Below, piece by piece: positions 26,239 through 34,951 of a DNA stretch of 64,000 bases. Position 1 is the first letter of the stretch. Each line of letters opens with the position of its first letter. The position numbers and the translations under genes are program-made. The stretch is from Mesorhizobium opportunistum WSM2075 (lineage in GTDB: Bacteria; Pseudomonadota; Alphaproteobacteria; Rhizobiales; Rhizobiaceae), in assembly GCF_000176035.2 (NCBI RefSeq), contig NC_015675.1:2980001-3044000 (forward strand), written 5' to 3'. The notes under the pieces are model-generated. The model was not told the DNA's origin. It was given only the letters and a program-made list of their open reading frames with translations, and ran no database searches.

Positions 26239-27894
26239 CTAGCGATGGCCGTATTGGCTGACCAGCTCGGGGTCGCGGACGAGGCCATCGAGCCAGGTCG
26301 GATCGAGCTTCGGCACCGAGGAGAACAGAAGCTTGGAATAGGGGTGGGTGGGCGCCTGCAGCCTGTCGGGCGTGATCTGCTCCACCCGCTCGCCATTGTA
26401 CATGACCATGATCTCGTCGCAGATCGCTTCGACGACGGAGAGGTCGTGGCTGATGAAAATGTAGGAAAGGCCCAACTCGCGCTGCAGTTCCTTGAGCAGT
26501 TCGATCACCGCGGCCGCCACCACCGTGTCGAGCGCCGAAGTGATTTCGTCGCAGATGATGAGCTTGGGGCCGGCCGCCAGGGCGCGCGCGAAGTTCACGC
26601 GCTGCTTCTGGCCGCCCGAGAGTTCCGACGGGCGGCGGTAGCGCAGCGTTCTCGGCAGGCGAACCATGTCGAGCAGTTCGTCGACGCGCTTCGAGCGCGC
26701 CTGCCTGTCGAGCCCGTGATAGAACGCCAGCGGCCGGGCAATGATGTCCTCCACGGGCTTGGCCGGATTGAGCGCTGTGTCGGCATACTGGAACACGATC
26801 TGCATCTCGCGCAGCTGGTCCTGGCTGCGTTTCCTGGCGGTGCGCTCCAGCTCCCTGCCGTCGAAGACGATGTCGCCGGCCGCTGCCGGATGGATGCCGG
26901 CGATGACGCGCGCCAGCGTCGATTTTCCGCAGCCGGATTCGCCGATGACACCGAGATTGCGCCCCTTCTCGACGATCAGGCTGACGGTATTGACAGCGCG
27001 GATAAGCGGCAGTCCGTCAGCCCGTATCGCGCCATAGCCGGCTGTCACATTGTCGATGCGCAGCAACGGCTTCGCGCCGGCATCGGCGTCCGCATGCGCT
27101 TGCCGCGGTTTCGGCTCGAAGGCAGCCAGCAGTTCGCGTGTATAGGGATGCTGGGCAGCCGAAAGTATCTGAGCCGTGGTGCCGGCCTCCTGCACTTCGC
27201 CGCCCTTCAGCACCACAATGCGGTCGGCGATCTGGGCGACGACCGCGAGGTCGTGGGAAACGTAGACCCCCGCTATTCCGCCCGCCCGCATGACCGACTT
27301 GAATGCCTTCAGCACGTCGATCTGCGTCGTCACGTCGAGTGCCGTCGTCGGCTCGTCGAAGATCATCAGCTTGGGATCGCCGATGAGCGCCATGGCCGCC
27401 GAGAGCCGCTGCAATTGCCCACCCGAAACCTGGTGCGGGTAGCGCGCGCCGATCCCTTCCGGATCCGGCAGCGACAAGGCCCGGAACAGCTCGACCGCGC
27501 GCTTTCGCGCCTGCTCGGGGGACATCAGCCCGTGGATGCGCGTAACCTCGATCACCTGCTCGATGATGGTGGACGAGGGGTTGAAGGAGGCGGCAGCACT
27601 TTGCGGTACATAGGCAATGTCGGTGCCGCGCATCCTTGCGCGCTGCTTTTCGGAAAGTGCCGCCATGTTCTTGCCGTTGACATTGATCTGGCCGCCGGCG
27701 ATCCGGCAGCCAGGCCGCGCATGGCCCATCAGCGAGAGTGCGATCGTCGTCTTGCCGGAACCGCTCTCGCCGATCAGAGCGACGATCTCGCCATCGGCGA
27801 TGTCGAGGCTGACGCCCTTGATGATTTCGACGACACGACCCGAGTCCGTCGTCGCCTCGATCCTCAGGTTCCTGACTTCGACGAGATTGCTCAT
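26239..27894 (-). CDS. Peptide/amine-type ABC importer, fused ATP-binding subunit (DppD-DppF)
   Basis: The 551-residue protein is two ATPases in one chain. Domain 1 (1-265) has Walker A GESGSGKTT, signature VSGGQLQRLS and Walker B MIFDEPTTALD. Domain 2 (from about 285) has GESGCGKST, LSGGQKQRVN and LIICDEITSALD. Each is followed by an oligopeptide-transporter C-terminal segment. Fusion of the D and F subunits is common in rhizobial dipeptide/opine-class importers. It energises the DppB/DppC-like channel encoded upstream and overlaps the permease gene by 4 bp. Cargo is inferred to be a short peptide, opine or polyamine derivative. Confidence 0.9.
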   Translation of the reverse strand: MSNLVEVRNLRIEATTDSGRVVEIIKGVSLDIADGEIVALIGESGSGKTTIALSLMGHARPGCRIAGGQINVNGKNMAALSEKQRARMRGTDIAYVPQSAAASFNPSSTIIEQVIEVTRIHGLMSPEQARKRAVELFRALSLPDPEGIGARYPHQVSGGQLQRLSAAMALIGDPKLMIFDEPTTALDVTTQIDVLKAFKSVMRAGGIAGVYVSHDLAVVAQIADRIVVLKGGEVQEAGTTAQILSAAQHPYTRELLAAFEPKPRQAHADADAGAKPLLRIDNVTAGYGAIRADGLPLIRAVNTVSLIVEKGRNLGVIGESGCGKSTLARVIAGIHPAAAGDIVFDGRELERTARKRSQDQLREMQIVFQYADTALNPAKPVEDIIARPLAFYHGLDRQARSKRVDELLDMVRLPRTLRYRRPSELSGGQKQRVNFARALAAGPKLIICDEITSALDTVVAAAVIELLKELQRELGLSYIFISHDLSVVEAICDEIMVMYNGERVEQITPDRLQAPTHPYSKLLFSSVPKLDPTWLDGLVRDPELVSQYGHR

Positions 27895-28742
27895 GCGTCC
27901 CTGTCCCTGATCTTCTGCGGCAGGTTGTCGATCAGCAGGTTGACGCTGATGGTGAGGCTGGCGATCGCCAGCGAGGGAACGATGACGGCGGGCGCGGCGA
28001 AGGGCAGGCCGCCTATGTTCTCGCGCACCAGCGCGCCCCAGTCGGCGAGCGGCGGCTGCAGACCGAGCCCGAGGAAGGACAGGCCGGAGAGCAAGAGCAC
28101 GATGAAGACGAAGCGCAGGCCGAAATCGGCCAGCACCGGGCGGATGATGTTGGGCAGGATCTCGGATCCGATGAGATAGGCGGTGCTTTCGCCACGGACG
28201 CGAGCGACGGTCATGAAGTCCATGCTGTTGATGTTGACGGCGAGCGCCCGCGCGAAACGGTAGGCGCCGGGGATATAGATGACGGCGAGCGTCATGATCA
28301 GCGCCGGGATCGACGAGCCGACCGCGGCGACGACGACAAGGCCGAACAGCTTGCTGGGGATGGAGTTCATCGCATCGAGAAAACGGCTAAGGCAGGTGTC
28401 GAGCCAGCCGCCGGTGACGGCCGCGATCATCCCCAGCACCACGCCGCAGAAGCAGGCGATGGCCACGGCGGCGAGCGATATGCCGACGGTGTAGCGCGCC
28501 CCCATCAGCACCCGCGAGAGCATGTCGCGGCCCAGATAATCCGAGCCGAGCCATAGGCCCTGTCGCATCGGGCCGAAATAATCATCGTCGACGATGTCGC
28601 CGATCGAATGGGGAATGATATAGGGCGCGAAGATGGCGATCAGCGTCCACGCCAGGATGACCAGCGCGGCCACCACGCCCACGAGATTGTAGCTGCGGCC
28701 CAGGAAGGACCGTCGCGAAGCTGCCACGCGCGCCATCGTCAC
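27891..28742 (-). CDS. Peptide/amine-type ABC importer, permease (DppC type)
   Basis: The 283-residue inner-membrane protein has an N-terminal transmembrane helix (LVGVVAALVILAWTLIAIFA) and five further segments. It has the DppC motif PHSIGDIVDDDYFGPMRQG followed by GSDYLGRDMLSRVLMGAR, and an EAA-type loop (TVARVRGESTAYLIGSEI). A GTG at 28742 overlaps the upstream TGA and gives coupling; the ATG two codons later (28736) is an alternative. It forms a heterodimer with the DppB-like protein. Confidence 0.9.
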   Translation of the reverse strand: MTMARVAASRRSFLGRSYNLVGVVAALVILAWTLIAIFAPYIIPHSIGDIVDDDYFGPMRQGLWLGSDYLGRDMLSRVLMGARYTVGISLAAVAIACFCGVVLGMIAAVTGGWLDTCLSRFLDAMNSIPSKLFGLVVVAAVGSSIPALIMTLAVIYIPGAYRFARALAVNINSMDFMTVARVRGESTAYLIGSEILPNIIRPVLADFGLRFVFIVLLLSGLSFLGLGLQPPLADWGALVRENIGGLPFAAPAVIVPSLAIASLTISVNLLIDNLPQKIRDRDA

Positions 28743-29689
28743 CTGAGCCTCGGGTTGGACATGATGGCGATGATGTCGGCGACGGTGATGAGCAAGAGGT
28801 AGCCGAGGCAGAAGATCATCGCGCAGCTCTGGATCAGCGGCAGGTCGCGGGTCGCGACCGCATCGACCATCAGCTTGGCGATGCCGGGATAGTTGAAGAT
28901 CGTCTCCACGATGATGACGCCGCCGACCAGATAGGACAGCGACAGCGCAACCGCGTTGACGATCGGCCCGAGCGCATTGGGAAGCGCGTGCTTGAGCACC
29001 ATGCGGCCGCGTGAGGCGCCTTTGAGAAGCGCCATCTCGACATAAGGCGTGGACAGTGTCTCGATCACCGCGGCGCGGGTCATGCGGATCATCTGTGCGG
29101 AGATGACGAAGGTCAGCGTGATCACCGGCATTGCATAAATGCGTACGAGGTCGGTCAGCGTATGCGCCTCATTGACCGAGGACAGCGCCGGCAGCCATTT
29201 GAGATAGACGGCGAAAAGCAGGACCGCCAGAGTCGCCACCATGAACTCCGGCACCGAGATGACGCCGATCGAAAGTATGGTGACGGTGCGATCGTAGAGG
29301 GAGCCGCGCAGCATGGCGGCGGTGATGCCCAGCGTCAGGGCCAGGGGGACCGAGAGCAGCGTGGTGATGCCGGCGAGTTCCATGGTGTTGACGAAGCGCC
29401 CGCCGATCAGCGCCGCGACCGGCATCTCGTTGGCATAGGAAGTGCCGAGATCGCCGTGGAGCAGGCCGAGAAGCCAGCGCAGGAAGCGAAGGATTGCCGG
29501 ATCGTTGAGATGCATGGCCTCGCGCAGGCCGGCGACCGCTTCGGGTGTCGCCGCCTGGCCGAGCAGGATCGACGCGGTGTCGCCGGGCAGCATGCTAGTG
29601 GCGAAAAAAACGGCGAACAGGACGATCAGAAGTGTGATCACCGCGATTGCCAGCCGCTTTAACACGAGGTTTAGAACCCCAGACGTCAT
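28739..29689 (-). CDS. Peptide/amine-type ABC importer, permease (DppB type)
   Basis: This 316-residue polytopic protein starts at MTSGVLNLVLKRLAIAVITL. It has the DppB features LPGDTASILLGQAATPEAVAGLRE and a GDLGTSYANEMPVAALIGGR loop, then an EAA loop with KGASRGRMVLKHALPNALGP. The ATG at 29689 has AGGAG upstream; an in-frame ATG at 29719 does not. An intercistronic hairpin (29739-29768) separates it from the binding-protein gene. Confidence 0.9.
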   Translation of the reverse strand: MTSGVLNLVLKRLAIAVITLLIVLFAVFFATSMLPGDTASILLGQAATPEAVAGLREAMHLNDPAILRFLRWLLGLLHGDLGTSYANEMPVAALIGGRFVNTMELAGITTLLSVPLALTLGITAAMLRGSLYDRTVTILSIGVISVPEFMVATLAVLLFAVYLKWLPALSSVNEAHTLTDLVRIYAMPVITLTFVISAQMIRMTRAAVIETLSTPYVEMALLKGASRGRMVLKHALPNALGPIVNAVALSLSYLVGGVIIVETIFNYPGIAKLMVDAVATRDLPLIQSCAMIFCLGYLLLITVADIIAIMSNPRLR

Positions 29690-29738
29690 GAAAGCGCTCC
29701 TGCGGTTGCGTTCGGCCAAGCGATGTTGCGCAATAAGG

Positions 29739-29768
29739 TGCCAGGGACCGGCTGTCCGATCCCTGGCA
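29739..29768 (-). other. Intercistronic stem-loop between binding protein and permease
   Basis: TGCCAGGGA and TCCCTGGCA form a perfect 9-bp stem with a 12-base loop, 8 bp after the binding-protein stop. Such hairpins commonly stabilise the upstream message or attenuate read-through, keeping the binding protein in excess over the membrane subunits. There is no U-run, so full termination is unlikely. Confidence 0.6.
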
Positions 29769-29776
29769 GGCGCCTC

Positions 29777-31387
29777 TCAGGCTTCGAGCCAGAGATATTC
29801 CGCCATTGCGTAGCCCATCATGCCACCGAGCGGGTTCGCCTCCAAACCCTTCACCTTGCTGGAGAGGGCATCGACGTTGGAAATGTAGGCCGGGATGATG
29901 GTGCCGGCCTCCTCGGAGACCATGGTCTGCATGTGGCCGTAGATTTCCTTGCGCTTGGCCTGGTCGAGCGAGCCGCGCGCCTCGATCATCAGCTTGTCGA
30001 ACTTCTCCGACTTATACTGACTTTCGTTCCACGGCGCGTTGGAGGCGTAGAGCAGCGAGAACAGGATGTCCGGCGTCGGGCGTGGGTTGATGTTGCCGAA
30101 ATGGACCGGCGCCTTGAGCCAGTAATTGTCCCAATAGCCGTCGGACGGGACGCGCTGGACGTCGAGCTTCATGCCGATGTCGGCGCCGGCGGCCTGGATG
30201 ATCACCGCCATGTCGATCGACGAGGTCGCGGCGTCGGAGGCGATCACGGGAATGGACTGGCCGAGCAAGCCCGACTTCTGGAAGTGGAACTTGGCCTTGT
30301 CGGGGTCGAACGCCTTCGGCTTGAGGTCGGCATTGTGGAAGATGTTCGCCGGCGAGACGGGCTGGTCGTTGCCGACTTCGCCGAGGCCGCGCAATGCCGA
30401 TTTGACGATCTGCTCGCGGTTGACGAGGTATTTCATGCCGGCCACGAAGTCGGCCTTGTTGCCCGGATCCATGTCGAGCCGGATGTTGAGGTCGGTGTAG
30501 TTGCCCGAGGTGGTTTTCGACAGTTCGAAGCCTTGCTGCCCGCCGATGAGCTTCATCGCGCGCGGATTGATGGAGGCGGCGAAATTGATGTCACCGGACA
30601 GCAGGGCGTTCACGCGGGCGCTGTCATCGCTGATGGCGATGAATTCGAAAGAGTCGAGATAGGGCTGGCCCGACTTCCAGTAGTTCTTGTTCTTGGTGAC
30701 GACCGACCGCACGCCCGGTTCGAACGTTTGCAGCACGAAGGCGCCGGTGCCGTTGCCCTTGGAGAAGTCGGTGGTGCCATCGGCGACGATCATGAAGTGA
30801 TGCAGCGCCAGGATGGTCGGGAGGTCGGCATTCGGATCGGCCAGCGTGATTTCCACGGTCGACTTGTCGACCGCCTTGAAGCCGGTCATCTGCGCGGCGA
30901 TCTTGGCGACTTTGGAACCGACCGCCGGATCGAGATGACGCTTCATCGAGAAGACGACGTCGTCGGCGGTGAGGGCCTTGCCGTCGTGGAAGGTGACGCC
31001 CTTACGCAGCTTCACGGTCCAGGTCTTGGCGTCCTTGCTGTCGAAGCTTTCGGCCAGCTCCATCTGCGTGACGCCATCCTTGTCGAGGAAAGTCAGGCGA
31101 TTGTAGAGCGAACAGCAGCGGACATAGTCGGTCGACAGCGACGCCTTTGCCGGATCGAGCGTGTCGGCGGTCGAGGACGACCAGCCAGCCGCCTTGAAAC
31201 TGCCGCCGGAAACCGGCGTGGCGGCGACGGCATTGGTGGCGCGGCCAAGCACCACGCTGCCCGCGGCAACCGCAGCGCCGCCGGCCAACAGCATCTTGAG
31301 GAGTTCGCGGCGGCTCGCGCCCCGCCGAATGGCATTTTCGACCATGGCATCGTCTGCGCTGGTCCAGTTCGTGATGTTGTCGGTCAT
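29777..31387 (-). CDS. Peptide/amine-type ABC importer, substrate-binding protein (SBP family 5)
   Basis: The 536-residue protein has a twin-arginine-like leader: an N-terminal extension, then SRRELLKMLLAGGAAVAAGSV and cleavage near AVAA (about residue 56). The mature domain has the family 5 features TLDPAKASLSTDYVRCCSLYN and WTVKLRKGVTFHDGKALTADDVV. It binds peptides, opines or other cationic organic molecules in the periplasm. AAAGGGGAATGAT gives a strong ribosome site for 31387. It is the second gene of the unit, after a HAD hydrolase 62 bp upstream. Confidence 0.9.
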   Translation of the reverse strand: MTDNITNWTSADDAMVENAIRRGASRRELLKMLLAGGAAVAAGSVVLGRATNAVAATPVSGGSFKAAGWSSSTADTLDPAKASLSTDYVRCCSLYNRLTFLDKDGVTQMELAESFDSKDAKTWTVKLRKGVTFHDGKALTADDVVFSMKRHLDPAVGSKVAKIAAQMTGFKAVDKSTVEITLADPNADLPTILALHHFMIVADGTTDFSKGNGTGAFVLQTFEPGVRSVVTKNKNYWKSGQPYLDSFEFIAISDDSARVNALLSGDINFAASINPRAMKLIGGQQGFELSKTTSGNYTDLNIRLDMDPGNKADFVAGMKYLVNREQIVKSALRGLGEVGNDQPVSPANIFHNADLKPKAFDPDKAKFHFQKSGLLGQSIPVIASDAATSSIDMAVIIQAAGADIGMKLDVQRVPSDGYWDNYWLKAPVHFGNINPRPTPDILFSLLYASNAPWNESQYKSEKFDKLMIEARGSLDQAKRKEIYGHMQTMVSEEAGTIIPAYISNVDALSSKVKGLEANPLGGMMGYAMAEYLWLEA

Positions 31388-31449
31388 ATCATTCCCCTTT
31401 TCGTTTGTTTTCCGGCTTGCTCGTCTTGACGCGGCTTTCCGGGTTGGGC

Positions 31450-32172
31450 TCAGGTTCGTTGCTTCAGGCTTTCCCGCACGGCGGCGGCAAGGGCCGCCAT
31501 TGACGTGAAGTGGTAGTCCGGCGTGGTGAAGCGCTCGGGCTCGATCGTGCCGCCATAGCCCTTCTGGGCGTGCCGGCGCTCGATCCAGCAATTGGTCATG
31601 CCAAGCGCCCGGGATATGCCGATATCGTGATACTGGCTTTGCGCGACGTGCAGGATGTCCTCCTTGCTGTCGCCCCTTGAGGCGACGAAATCGAAGACCT
31701 TCTGGAAAAAGGCCGGGTCTGGTTTTTCCGTGCCTGTATCGTCGGCAGTGAAGGTGGCGAAAAAGGGCGATCCGAGTTGCTTCTCGAAATGATCGAGCGC
31801 CCAGCGCCGGGCATTGGTCATGGCAATCAGCCTGTGCGATTTTGCAAGCTTCGCCAATGCAGCCGCGCTGTCGGGGAAGCCTTGCCAGACGCTGGCGGAG
31901 TCCCGCAGGCGCATGCCGTATCTTTCCTCGGCCGGCAGGCCGAGCCGTGGTGCGATGACCCTGTAGACACGCACGAGATCGTCCGGGAACAGGCCTGCAT
32001 CGGGCATGTAGCGGGCTTGCCGGTAAAGGCTCAGCGCTTCCTCGCCGTCGAGCGGAACGCCGGCCTCGGCGGCAATCCCGGCCAGGCAGGTCGTGATGCC
32101 GCCTTCGAAATCGATCAGCGTGCCGACCACATCGAAGGTCATGTATTTGAATTCGCTAAAGCCCCTGGCCAA
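31450..32172 (-). CDS. HAD superfamily hydrolase, haloacid dehalogenase type II-like (copy 1)
   Basis: The 240-residue protein has HAD motif I FDVVGTLIDF (nucleophile Asp near residue 14; the usual Tyr is Val), motif II IAMTNARRWAL, motif III Lys in GTEKPDPAFFQ and motif IV SQYHDIGISRALG. Type II family members dehalogenate 2-haloacids, but many catabolic paralogues are phosphatases or of unknown activity. A TTG at 32172 with GAGGAGA upstream is the best start; ATG ten codons later would cut into motif I. It leads the transporter operon. A second, diverged copy lies at 34952-35620. Confidence 0.75.
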   Translation of the reverse strand: MARGFSEFKYMTFDVVGTLIDFEGGITTCLAGIAAEAGVPLDGEEALSLYRQARYMPDAGLFPDDLVRVYRVIAPRLGLPAEERYGMRLRDSASVWQGFPDSAAALAKLAKSHRLIAMTNARRWALDHFEKQLGSPFFATFTADDTGTEKPDPAFFQKVFDFVASRGDSKEDILHVAQSQYHDIGISRALGMTNCWIERRHAQKGYGGTIEPERFTTPDYHFTSMAALAAAVRESLKQRT

Positions 32173-32409
32173 GACTGGGTCTCCTCTGCACGCGGCCGAA
32201 TTGCATGTGTTGAACAGAACAAAATTCCGTGCTGTCCGGGGCGTAGGCCTTTTTCGAAGGCCCGGAAATCCGGGCTTTCTGGCCTTGTCTTATCAACAGT
32301 CTGGCACTTCCCCCGCGCTGGATTCGCCGAAAAGACGTGAGGGGGCGGCACAAAATTGCGAAATCGTCTGCCCCGGCGCTATTTCGAAACGCAGGGTATT
32401 CGTCCGCGG

Positions 32410-33783
32410 TCATGCCATTGCCTGACGGACATCGGGATCGTCCAGTGTCTGGTCGAGCGTCCGGCGCGTGCGCTCGATGATCGCGTCGATGTCGGCGTCG
32501 GTGCAGCAGAGCGGTGGTGCATAGCCGATAACCCCATGCGCAAAGGCACGGATGATCAGGCCGTTGTCCCACGCCCTGTCGAAGACGCGCCGCGCCGGCA
32601 TGGCCGACGCCGGAAACGGGGTCTTCTTCTGTTTGTCGACCACCAGTTCGATCGCGGCAAGCATGCCGCGGCCGCGCACGTCGCCAACGAGCGGGTGGTC
32701 CCTCAGGCCCTCCAAGCCCGCCATCAGGCGAGCGCCGGCCTTGATGCCGTTCTCCAGCAGGCCGTCTTCGTAGAGCTTCAACACTTCAAGCGCGACGGCG
32801 GCGCTGACGGGGTGGGCGGAATAGGTGTAGCCGTGACCAACGGCCGAACTGCCCGCGCCGTCGGCGATGACGTCGTAGACATGATCGGCCATGAACACGG
32901 CGCCCATGGGAACATAGCCCGAAGTCAGCCCCTTCGCGGTCGTCATGAAATCGGGAACGATGTCCTCATCGGTGCAGGCGAACAAGGGTCCGGTTCGGCC
33001 GAAGCCGGTGATCACCTCGTCGGCGATGAACAGGATGCCGTACTCCCGGCAGAGCTCGCGCATCGCCTTTATCCAGCCTTTCGGCGGGACGATGACGCCG
33101 CCCGAACCTTGGATCGGCTCGGCATAAAAGGCAGCGACCCGCTCCGGTCCGATTGCCTCGATCTTGGCCTTCAGCGCGGCGCGTGATGCGGCGATGATCG
33201 CATTGCCGTCCTCGCCCACCGGGTTGCGGTAGGGATAGGGGGAGGTGATCTTGTGCTGCCATTCAAAGGGAACGCCAAAACCGGCGTGAAAGGCGGGCAG
33301 CGCGGTCAGGCCCGCGCCGACCACCGATGACCCGTGATAGCCCTGCTCGATGGAAATGAACTGGTCGCGTTGCGGCTCGCCTTTGGCATTCCAGTAGTAG
33401 CGGACGAAGCGGATCGTGCTGTCGACCGCGTCCGACCCGCCGAGCGTGAAATAGACGTGATTGAGGTCGCCTGGCGCGCGCTCGGCCAGTTCCGAGGCGA
33501 GGCGGATGGCCGGCTCCGAGCCGAGGTCGAAATAGGCGGTGGCGTAGGGGAGTTCGCGCATCTGCCGGGCCGCAGCCTCGACGATGCTGTCATGGCCATA
33601 GCCGGCATTGACGCACCACAGCCCCGCGAAACCGTCAACGAGTTGCCGGCCTGACGCATCGGTCACGGTCGCCCCCTTCGCCGATTTCAAGACGCGCACG
33701 CCGAGGGCCTCATGGCCGCGGTATGATGAGACCGGATGGATGAGGTGGGCGCGATCGAGTTCGATCAGGGAATTCGCGAGCAT
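32410..33783 (-). CDS. Class III PLP-dependent aminotransferase (SpuC/omega-amine:pyruvate type)
   Basis: The 457-residue protein has the fold-type I class III signature: DGFAGLWCVNAGYGHDSIVE near 45, PLP phosphate loop GGSDAVDSTIRF near 120, EPIQGSGGVIVPPKGW near 225, the PLP Asp in LFIADEVITGFGRTG near 255, and the Schiff-base Lys in TTAKGLTSGYVPMG near 288. It should transfer an omega-amino group from a diamine, putrescine-like compound or GABA to pyruvate or 2-oxoglutarate. GGAGGACAACA precedes the ATG at 33783. It follows a GNAT gene by 10 bp in the same operon, and an SSADH-like gene is nearby, supporting a diamine/GABA-type route. Confidence 0.86.
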   Translation of the reverse strand: MLANSLIELDRAHLIHPVSSYRGHEALGVRVLKSAKGATVTDASGRQLVDGFAGLWCVNAGYGHDSIVEAAARQMRELPYATAYFDLGSEPAIRLASELAERAPGDLNHVYFTLGGSDAVDSTIRFVRYYWNAKGEPQRDQFISIEQGYHGSSVVGAGLTALPAFHAGFGVPFEWQHKITSPYPYRNPVGEDGNAIIAASRAALKAKIEAIGPERVAAFYAEPIQGSGGVIVPPKGWIKAMRELCREYGILFIADEVITGFGRTGPLFACTDEDIVPDFMTTAKGLTSGYVPMGAVFMADHVYDVIADGAGSSAVGHGYTYSAHPVSAAVALEVLKLYEDGLLENGIKAGARLMAGLEGLRDHPLVGDVRGRGMLAAIELVVDKQKKTPFPASAMPARRVFDRAWDNGLIIRAFAHGVIGYAPPLCCTDADIDAIIERTRRTLDQTLDDPDVRQAMA

Positions 33784-33793
33784 TGTTGTCCTC

Positions 33794-34633
33794 CTAGCCG
33801 AGCGCCTGGTTGGCGAGGGCGTAAACTTTTGGCTTGGTCTGTTCCGCGACGCTCTTGGGCGGACGGTCCATGGCCACGCCTCCGCCGACATGGGTGAGGC
33901 CGATTTCCTCGAGCCAACCGGCAATGCCGGTCCTGCTGTCGGTATCCACGCGCAGAAAGGCGCCGGGGCGGTTCGCGGCGAAGAAGGTAATCAGGGCCTT
34001 CGCGGTGTCAGCGCTTTCCGCGATGACCGGTCCGATCACCTCACCGCGTCCGAACGGGCGGATTGCGGCATAGGCTTCAATCACGCCGTGGCGGCCGATG
34101 ATTGCGAATTGGCCGCGCTCGGCCAGCGCATCGATCAGGGTTTGCCGGTCGGCGCCATAGGCGTTGCGGTCCAGCGCCTTGATGTCCGGCAGCTCGTCCA
34201 TGCTTGCGGCTTCCACTCCATCCGGCACGCCGAGCGCTGCAACCGTACCTTGATGCTGCCGGATCGTGCCGGAGGGCACAAAGCCCAGTTTCTGGTAGAG
34301 AGGCATGCCGTCATTCGTCGCGACGAGCCGCAGCGGACGGTCGCCGGCAAGGGCGATGGCCTGATCCATGAGCCGGCGCCCGAGCCCCTTGCCACGCACG
34401 TTCCTGTCGACGATCACCATGTTGATCATGGCGCAGTCCGCGCCATAGGGTGTCACCAGGATGGTTCCGGTGACACGGCCCTGGTCGTCGAGCGCGACCG
34501 CGCCGCTCGAGAGCTGCAGCGCCATCTGCCAGTCCTGCGGCCGATGCGGCCAATTCTCCTGGCGAGAAAGCGCCACGGCTCCCTCGATATGGTCCGGCCC
34601 GAAGTCCTGAATCTCGATCTCGCCCTGCTGCAT
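33794..34633 (-). CDS. Two-domain GNAT family N-acetyltransferase (copy 1)
   Basis: This 279-residue protein has an N-terminal GNAT fold with the acyl-CoA pyrophosphate loop RNVRGKGLGRRLMDQAIA (near 77-94) and GMPLYQKLGFVPSG. A C-terminal domain resembling the Acetyltransf_18-type module follows (ADRQTLIDALAERG, IRPFGRGEVIGPVIAE). Proteins of this layout are often encoded beside amine oxidases; their acceptor is mostly unknown. It precedes the aminotransferase by 10 bp. A diverged paralogue is at 43824-44720, at the other end of the same catabolic island. Confidence 0.8.
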   Translation of the reverse strand: MQQGEIEIQDFGPDHIEGAVALSRQENWPHRPQDWQMALQLSSGAVALDDQGRVTGTILVTPYGADCAMINMVIVDRNVRGKGLGRRLMDQAIALAGDRPLRLVATNDGMPLYQKLGFVPSGTIRQHQGTVAALGVPDGVEAASMDELPDIKALDRNAYGADRQTLIDALAERGQFAIIGRHGVIEAYAAIRPFGRGEVIGPVIAESADTAKALITFFAANRPGAFLRVDTDSRTGIAGWLEEIGLTHVGGGVAMDRPPKSVAEQTKPKVYALANQALG

Positions 34634-34951
34634 GAGGCATCCTTCCGTCTGCCCTCAAGTCTCGACCATTGTCGCGTCGCAAATCGTCTGAAGGCTTCGG
34701 CCTCGGCGGTATCTTTCGCCGTAGCGCAAGCGGTGCGCCGCATCTTGTGCTGGCGCCCGCTCGGCGGAGGCGCTTCACGTCACGCGCGGCGCCGCGTTCG
34801 ACACACCAGATGCCACAGCGTGCCAAACCGGATGGTGGATACGGAACTTTCTGCTTTCGGGAGGGCGATTTCGGTCAGGTGGGTCGCCACCACCTGTCCT
34901 ATGATGAAATGCTTCCCAACGCGAATGTGCTTCCACTGGAGATCGACGGAC
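34634..34951. other. Divergent intergenic region with an inverted repeat
   Basis: The 318-bp gap separates the GNAT-aminotransferase unit from the HAD-oxidase unit. It contains CAGGTGG-N7-CCACCTG (34876-34896), a perfect 7-bp inverted repeat that could be an operator. No other gene or motif is apparent. Confidence 0.4.

Noticed and set aside
29723..31429. 568-codon plus-strand open frame
   Set aside because: Exactly antisense to the substrate-binding protein and its leader; no domain resemblance.
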